From: Bacteroidota bacterium
GTDB lineage: Bacteria; Bacteroidota; Bacteroidia; Bacteroidales; F082
Assembly: GCA_018336075.1 (NCBI GenBank)
Contig: JAGXRB010000048.1
Span: 1-33,369, forward strand
Direction of reading: 5' to 3'
DNA length: 33,369 bases
Shown here: one piece after another, positions 29,158 through 33,369 of the stretch
Layout: each line of letters opens with the position of its first letter
How positions within the stretch are numbered: the stretch's first letter is position 1
Position numbers and translations under genes: made by a program
Notes under the pieces: model-generated
What the model saw: the letters and a program-made list of their open reading frames with translations, nothing else
Databases searched by the model: none
What the model was told of the DNA's origin: nothing

Positions 29158-29858
29158 AAAATTCGAAAATTGAATGGACAGAGACAACTTGGAACCCAAC
29201 CACAGGCTGTACAAAGGTTTCTGAGGGCTGCAAAAACTGCTATGCCGAACGTATGGCCTACCGCTTGTATGCCATGGGTACCGAAAAATATAGAAATGGT
29301 TTTAGGCTAACATTACATCCCGAGTTACTTAGTGAACCTAAAGAATGGAAAAGTCCGCGTACAATTTTCGTCAATTCAATGAGCGATTTATTTCATGAGC
29401 AAATACCACTGGAATTTATTCAACGAGTTTTTCAAACGATGAATGAATGTCCCCAACACACCTTTCAGGTACTTACTAAAAGGCCAGAGAAACTATGTGA
29501 ATTTAATGACCAGTTAACCTGGACAAAGAATATATGGATGGGCGTAACGGTTGAAAGTAAATTACATATTGAGCGCATCAAGGCTTTACGTTATAGTAGT
29601 GCTTTTGTAAAATTTCTTTCAATCGAACCGCTTTTGACAGAACTTCCAGTCCTCGATTTGTCAAACATTGATTGGGTAATTGTTGGAGGAGAATCTGGCC
29701 CAAATGCAAGACCTATGAAACCTGAATGGGTGGTTGATATCAAAGATATGTGCAATCAACAAGGCGTTCCATTTTTCTTCAAACAATGGGGTGGTAAAAA
29801 CAAAAAGAAAGCCGGTCGCTTGCTCGAAGGTCGTGTTTGGGATGAGATGCCGGATTAG
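29154..29858 (+). CDS. Phage Gp37/Gp68 family (DUF5131) three-Cys-motif protein (GTG start)
   Basis: IEWTETTWNPTTGCTKVSEGCKNCYAERMA, NSMSDLFHE, GGESGPNARPM, FFFKQWGG; GTGA overlap with tcmP. Confidence 0.92.
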   Translation: MKNSKIEWTETTWNPTTGCTKVSEGCKNCYAERMAYRLYAMGTEKYRNGFRLTLHPELLSEPKEWKSPRTIFVNSMSDLFHEQIPLEFIQRVFQTMNECPQHTFQVLTKRPEKLCEFNDQLTWTKNIWMGVTVESKLHIERIKALRYSSAFVKFLSIEPLLTELPVLDLSNIDWVIVGGESGPNARPMKPEWVVDIKDMCNQQGVPFFFKQWGGKNKKKAGRLLEGRVWDEMPD

Positions 29859-30177
29859 TGGTTTTCAACAAAACAGATTTCATAATTGTATCTACGGGTT
29901 TAAATAGGGGTATAGCTCAAATGTATGCATTCGGTCTGGCACATATTGCAGGGTCATTTGGATGCCTCTACCTTGCGGGCAAAAAAATCATGGAAAAGGA
30001 AGCCCGGTGTTTTGAACTCATCGACCTGCAACAAGCATCAGGGCTAAGCGTAACGGAAGTAAGCCTTCGGCCTACTATATCCCAAGATTCTAATATTTTC
30101 TAAGTTTATTTCGGAGAAGTTGAAAAAAGTTGGAAAGAAGGGTTGTTGCTCTAAGCTTTTCTAAGAAAATTTAGCTT

Positions 30178-30240
30178 TTATTGAACACTGTTGGAAGCTT
30201 TCCAATTGTGTGGTAATAGTTCAGCAAGGACTTTGCAGTT
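30178..30240 (-). pseudogene. Possible remnant of an IS66-type transposase C-terminus
   Basis: Minus strand reads CKVLAELLPHNWKASNSVQ*, resembling the ELLPHNWK end of IS66 TnpC; no full ORF. Confidence 0.4.
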
Positions 30241-30641
30241 TGCATAACAACACTGCCCCTTCCGACCCAATTCCGGCATACTGACCCCCCCCAATCCCAC
30301 TTTCAACCCCCCATATCCGACAACAAATTGCTCTGGTAAATTGATGCAATTATGTGCATAATCATCCTGTGTATGCTTTTGCAGAGCATGGTTCAGGAAG
30401 TATGACATGGGTTGTTATCTGTTGAAAACTTTTTTCCATAAAAATGGTGATACGCCGGTTTGCATCGTAAATTTGTTTCCAACCGACCGATCACCATATG
30501 ACCACAATCACCTTCAACAATTTGTTTTATGTGTGGTATTTTTTTGCCACCAAAGCAGCTTTTTTACCGATGAGGTGTAAAAGTGGTGTAAACGGACATT
30601 TTCGGTTTTTGCAAGTGATTGTAAGTGAATTGCTTGGAACC

Positions 30642-30659
30642 TTGTCACGGTTTTGCCTA
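30642..30659 (+). promoter_or_regulatory. Promoter-like motif TTGTCACGGTTTTGCCTA (copy B)
   Basis: Identical to the minus-strand motif at 7092..7109; followed by TATGTAG (TAAGTAG in copy A). Confidence 0.55.
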
Positions 30660-30683
30660 GTATGTAGATAACATGATTAAAAA

Positions 30684-31598
30684 ATGATTGATTTAAAAAA
30701 CAAAACCCAGGATCTGTATTCCTTCTCCGACACAGATCTCCTTCTCGAGATGAGTTGGAAAGACGACCCCGCTACCGTCAGTGTGGCAGCCTTCGATGTT
30801 TTTTACGAAAGATACAAGGACCAGGTCTGGCCCATTGTGTATGCGGTCTGCAAGAACTACACCCCCCGTCATGGGAAGCACTTGCCGGCCGATGTACACA
30901 ACAACACCTTTATGATGGTGTACACATACCCGCTGTCAAATATTGATCATCTGGAAACATTTACAGACAGAAAAGCGCTCAACAAAGAAGTCAAGCTGTG
31001 GATGATGCAACTTGCCGGAGAGGCCTTGCGCGAACTGATGAACGGTGGTGAGGAGGCCTACCGCCGCCACATTTTGCTGAGGCCCATGTATGCACAATCT
31101 TCCACTGCTGACGCTGAAGGCTATCTGGTGAACGAAGAAAACGCCCCCTACAATTCGGACAACCTGATCGACCAACCAGGCAAGACCGCTGAAGAAGATG
31201 AGAAAGAAGCAGAAATAACACATCCAACTCCATCTGAATCGGACGACTTCTCTCAGAGTGATGCTGATATGCAACATGGAAAAGTCATTTTTGATGATGT
31301 GGCAGATGACACTTACAATGCAGATGCAGCCTATGAGGAGGTAGTAGAAGATTCATACTACACCGATGCGCAGCGCGAAGCTGCCCGCAAGGCACTTGCG
31401 CAACTCGCTTTCGACCAAAGCGACATTTTAATGACCATGATAGCCAGTGAGCAGAAGGGATGTAAACGACCAGCTGATGTGATGAAAGGTCTCGAAACCA
31501 AGTATCAGACAACATCCGAAAACCTGAGAGCCATTAAATCACGCGCGCTCAAATACCTGCGAAAGGCTTTGGGTGTTGATGCGAAAATGCAGATTTAG
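30684..31598 (+). CDS. Sigma-70-like (ECF-like) protein
   Basis: AFDVFYERYKDQVWPIVYAVCKNY...ADVHNNTFMMVY (region 2-like) and YQTTSENLRAIKSRALKYLRKALG (region 4-like). Confidence 0.6.
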   Translation: MIDLKNKTQDLYSFSDTDLLLEMSWKDDPATVSVAAFDVFYERYKDQVWPIVYAVCKNYTPRHGKHLPADVHNNTFMMVYTYPLSNIDHLETFTDRKALNKEVKLWMMQLAGEALRELMNGGEEAYRRHILLRPMYAQSSTADAEGYLVNEENAPYNSDNLIDQPGKTAEEDEKEAEITHPTPSESDDFSQSDADMQHGKVIFDDVADDTYNADAAYEEVVEDSYYTDAQREAARKALAQLAFDQSDILMTMIASEQKGCKRPADVMKGLETKYQTTSENLRAIKSRALKYLRKALGVDAKMQI

Positions 31599-31651
31599 CA
31601 CGTGCATCTGAAGAAAAAAAAAGAACTATAAAACATGAAAGAATCACAAAA

Positions 31652-32008
31652 ATGAAAGATTTTAATAATCTGCAGTCAGAAGTTTATTTGACAAACCTGC
31701 TGCGCAGCTACCTCGAATACAACGGTAAGCTGTTCCCAACAACGGCAACTGCCTTGGTCGCCGTGGAAGAAAAGTTAAAAAAAAACCCTGCTATTATTCC
31801 GGCAGTACCATTCACAGCAGCCGATATACTTCGGAATGGTAAAATAAAGCCAGAAAGAACAGAGCGGCCGCAACTGCCTCTAAAAAAAGAGCAATTCAGA
31901 GCAGCTGCTGCACGCAATGGAAAAGACATTCCTGATGAGCTGAGAGCCAAAATGCTCCGCGACCGCAAAGATGCGGAAGACAAAAAAGATGGTCATGAGC
32001 CTTTATAA
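31652..32008 (+). CDS. Small hypothetical protein between sigma-like and ImmA/IrrE genes
   Basis: 118 aa ORF in the same orientation, overlapping the downstream start. Confidence 0.55.
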   Translation: MKDFNNLQSEVYLTNLLRSYLEYNGKLFPTTATALVAVEEKLKKNPAIIPAVPFTAADILRNGKIKPERTERPQLPLKKEQFRAAAARNGKDIPDELRAKMLRDRKDAEDKKDGHEPL

Positions 32009-32816
32009 CCTGAACAAAGCCAGAGAAGGGGAGATCTCCGACCTGGCTTCCTGGTATGCCGATACCTTTTGCCCATCGCCCCAAGCAGTACTGCCACAGC
32101 TGATAGCCGAAAAGCTGGGCATCACCTACTCACTCGGCGACTACAAGGGCAAGTTCGACGGTCTGATTGAGAACAACAGGGGGTTCTTTCACATCTATCT
32201 GCATTGCAAAGACACTGATAACCTGTATTCACCCCGTCTGAGGTTCACCTTCTCCCATGAGCTGGGGCACTACATACTCGACGACCACCGCAACACTTTG
32301 CTGCTGCCCGGCACACCGGCCCATGGCTCGGTGACCACCCTGGATTCTTCCATAGAAACAGAACGGGAGGCCGACCTTTTTGCTGCCTGCCTGCTCCTGC
32401 CCGAAGACCGGATTAAACGCGACCTCTTCAAACGAAAGTTCAACTTTGCCCTTGTCGACGAACTCAGTCGTAAATACAATGTGAGTCTGACAGCTACCCT
32501 GCTGCGCTTCATCGCGCTTGGCAACCACCCGCTGATGATGGTGTGCAGTCAGGCTGGCAAGCTGAAATGGCTGCGCTACAGCATCGACTTCCCGTTCCAA
32601 CGCATACATACAGGGCCGGGCAACGAGATTCCGGCTGCAACCTGCGCGGGTGAATACTTTGAAGACGGCACCAAATACCTGCACAAATCGGAGAAGGTGT
32701 TTGCCGAAGACTGGTTTGTGCTATGGAAGGCCGGCGATCAACGCCGCCTGTTGTTTGAACACTGTATCTATCAGGAAAGTCAGCAACAGGTAATCAGTGT
32801 GTTGTGGGAAGGGTAA
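31989..32816 (+). CDS. ImmA/IrrE family metallopeptidase
   Basis: RFTFSHELGHYILDDHR (HExxH) and ETEREADLFAACLLLPED; start at 31989 or 31995 preferred over 31971. Confidence 0.88.
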   Translation: MVMSLYNLNKAREGEISDLASWYADTFCPSPQAVLPQLIAEKLGITYSLGDYKGKFDGLIENNRGFFHIYLHCKDTDNLYSPRLRFTFSHELGHYILDDHRNTLLLPGTPAHGSVTTLDSSIETEREADLFAACLLLPEDRIKRDLFKRKFNFALVDELSRKYNVSLTATLLRFIALGNHPLMMVCSQAGKLKWLRYSIDFPFQRIHTGPGNEIPAATCAGEYFEDGTKYLHKSEKVFAEDWFVLWKAGDQRRLLFEHCIYQESQQQVISVLWEG

Positions 32817-32910
32817 GATGGGATGGGTGACGGGTTATGCAAAACTACCTAAACAAGGGCTTGCTGAAAAAGTCCTGATCTATTGGAGTCTTAGAAGTTA
32901 ATTCAATAAT

Positions 32911-33084
32911 TTCTTGTGCAAGGATTTGGGAAATATTGGTAAACAAATTTGCATCAGATATTTCGGTGCGCTGCACCTTTAAACACTCCACCGGGTATAA
33001 TTCTATAAATATTACCGGTGCGCTGCACCTCAGAATTGAGCCAAAGAGTGGCGATATTCTTTGGTGGAAAATTATACCAAAGTG
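32911..33084. repeat. Direct repeat copy 1 (~174 bp)
   Basis: TTCTTGTGCAAGGATT...GGTGCGCTGCACCTTTAAACACTCCACCGGGTATAATTC...ACCAAAGTG. Confidence 0.95.
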
Positions 33085-33194
33085 AATTATCAATGAATCC
33101 AAAAACTGTCATGGTAGATTGCCGAAGGTTAGAAATGTCAGGCCAATTGAGTGAGCGATAATTGGACTATTACATTTCACCTTTCGGTATTATT

Positions 33195-33369
33195 TTCTTG
33201 TGCAAGGATTCGGGAGCTATTGGTTAAAAAACTTTGCATCAGATATTTCGGTGCGCTGCACCTTTAAACACTCCACCGGGTATAATTCTATAAATATTAC
33301 CGGTGCGCTGCACCTCAGAATTGAGCCAAAGAGTGGCGATATTCTTTGGTGGAAAATTATACCAAAGTG
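33195..33369. repeat. Direct repeat copy 2 (~175 bp, may continue past the window)
   Basis: Near-identical to 32911..33084; differences confined mostly to the first ~45 bp. Confidence 0.95.

Noticed and set aside
29858-30103. 81-aa ORF (GTG start)
   Set aside because: No clear family; starts at the stop of the Gp37/Gp68 gene and runs into degraded sequence. Possibly a truncated gene, not supportable.
30178-30408. 76-aa minus-strand ORF as an intact gene
   Set aside because: Only its last ~17 residues look like a known protein end; upstream part includes a G-run and no coherent domain.
32845-33102. 85-aa minus-strand ORF
   Set aside because: Lies largely in the direct repeat; likely spurious.

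Overview
Bacteroidetes-like window; the lineage is inferred from gene families and a lack of obvious Shine-Dalgarno spacing, not proven. The left flank (about 1-7.1 kb) looks like ordinary chromosome: the C-terminal part of an RsuA/RluB-type pseudouridine synthase with a 153-bp-repeat-encoded basic extension, an S46 dipeptidyl peptidase, an M49-like lipoprotein metallopeptidase, and a carboxypeptidase-regulatory-domain protein. The right flank (about 30.6-32.8 kb) carries a sigma-70-like protein, a small protein and an ImmA/IrrE metallopeptidase, followed by a 175-bp direct repeat. Between the flanks is a roughly 23 kb defence-type island. It contains (i) two genes (DUF4365; trypsin-like protease) that each look like integron gene cassettes with attC-like hairpins; (ii) DUF2130 and RNAP alpha-CTD-like genes; (iii) a restriction-modification-like set made of a PLD-SF2 helicase, a KilA-N protein, an Eco57I-type methylase and an AAA ATPase, with a striking matched palindrome upstream of and inside the KilA-N gene; (iv) a tight operon of anti-phage-type dCTP deaminase, Ser/Thr kinase-TPR-FHA, AbiH and a PD-(D/E)XK-like nuclease; and (v) a TcmP/Gp37-Gp68 (three-Cys) pair. 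An 18-bp identical, promoter-like motif sits in opposite orientation on the two sides of the island, directly upstream of the divergent flanking genes. All family assignments come from reading motifs by eye; no database search was run.
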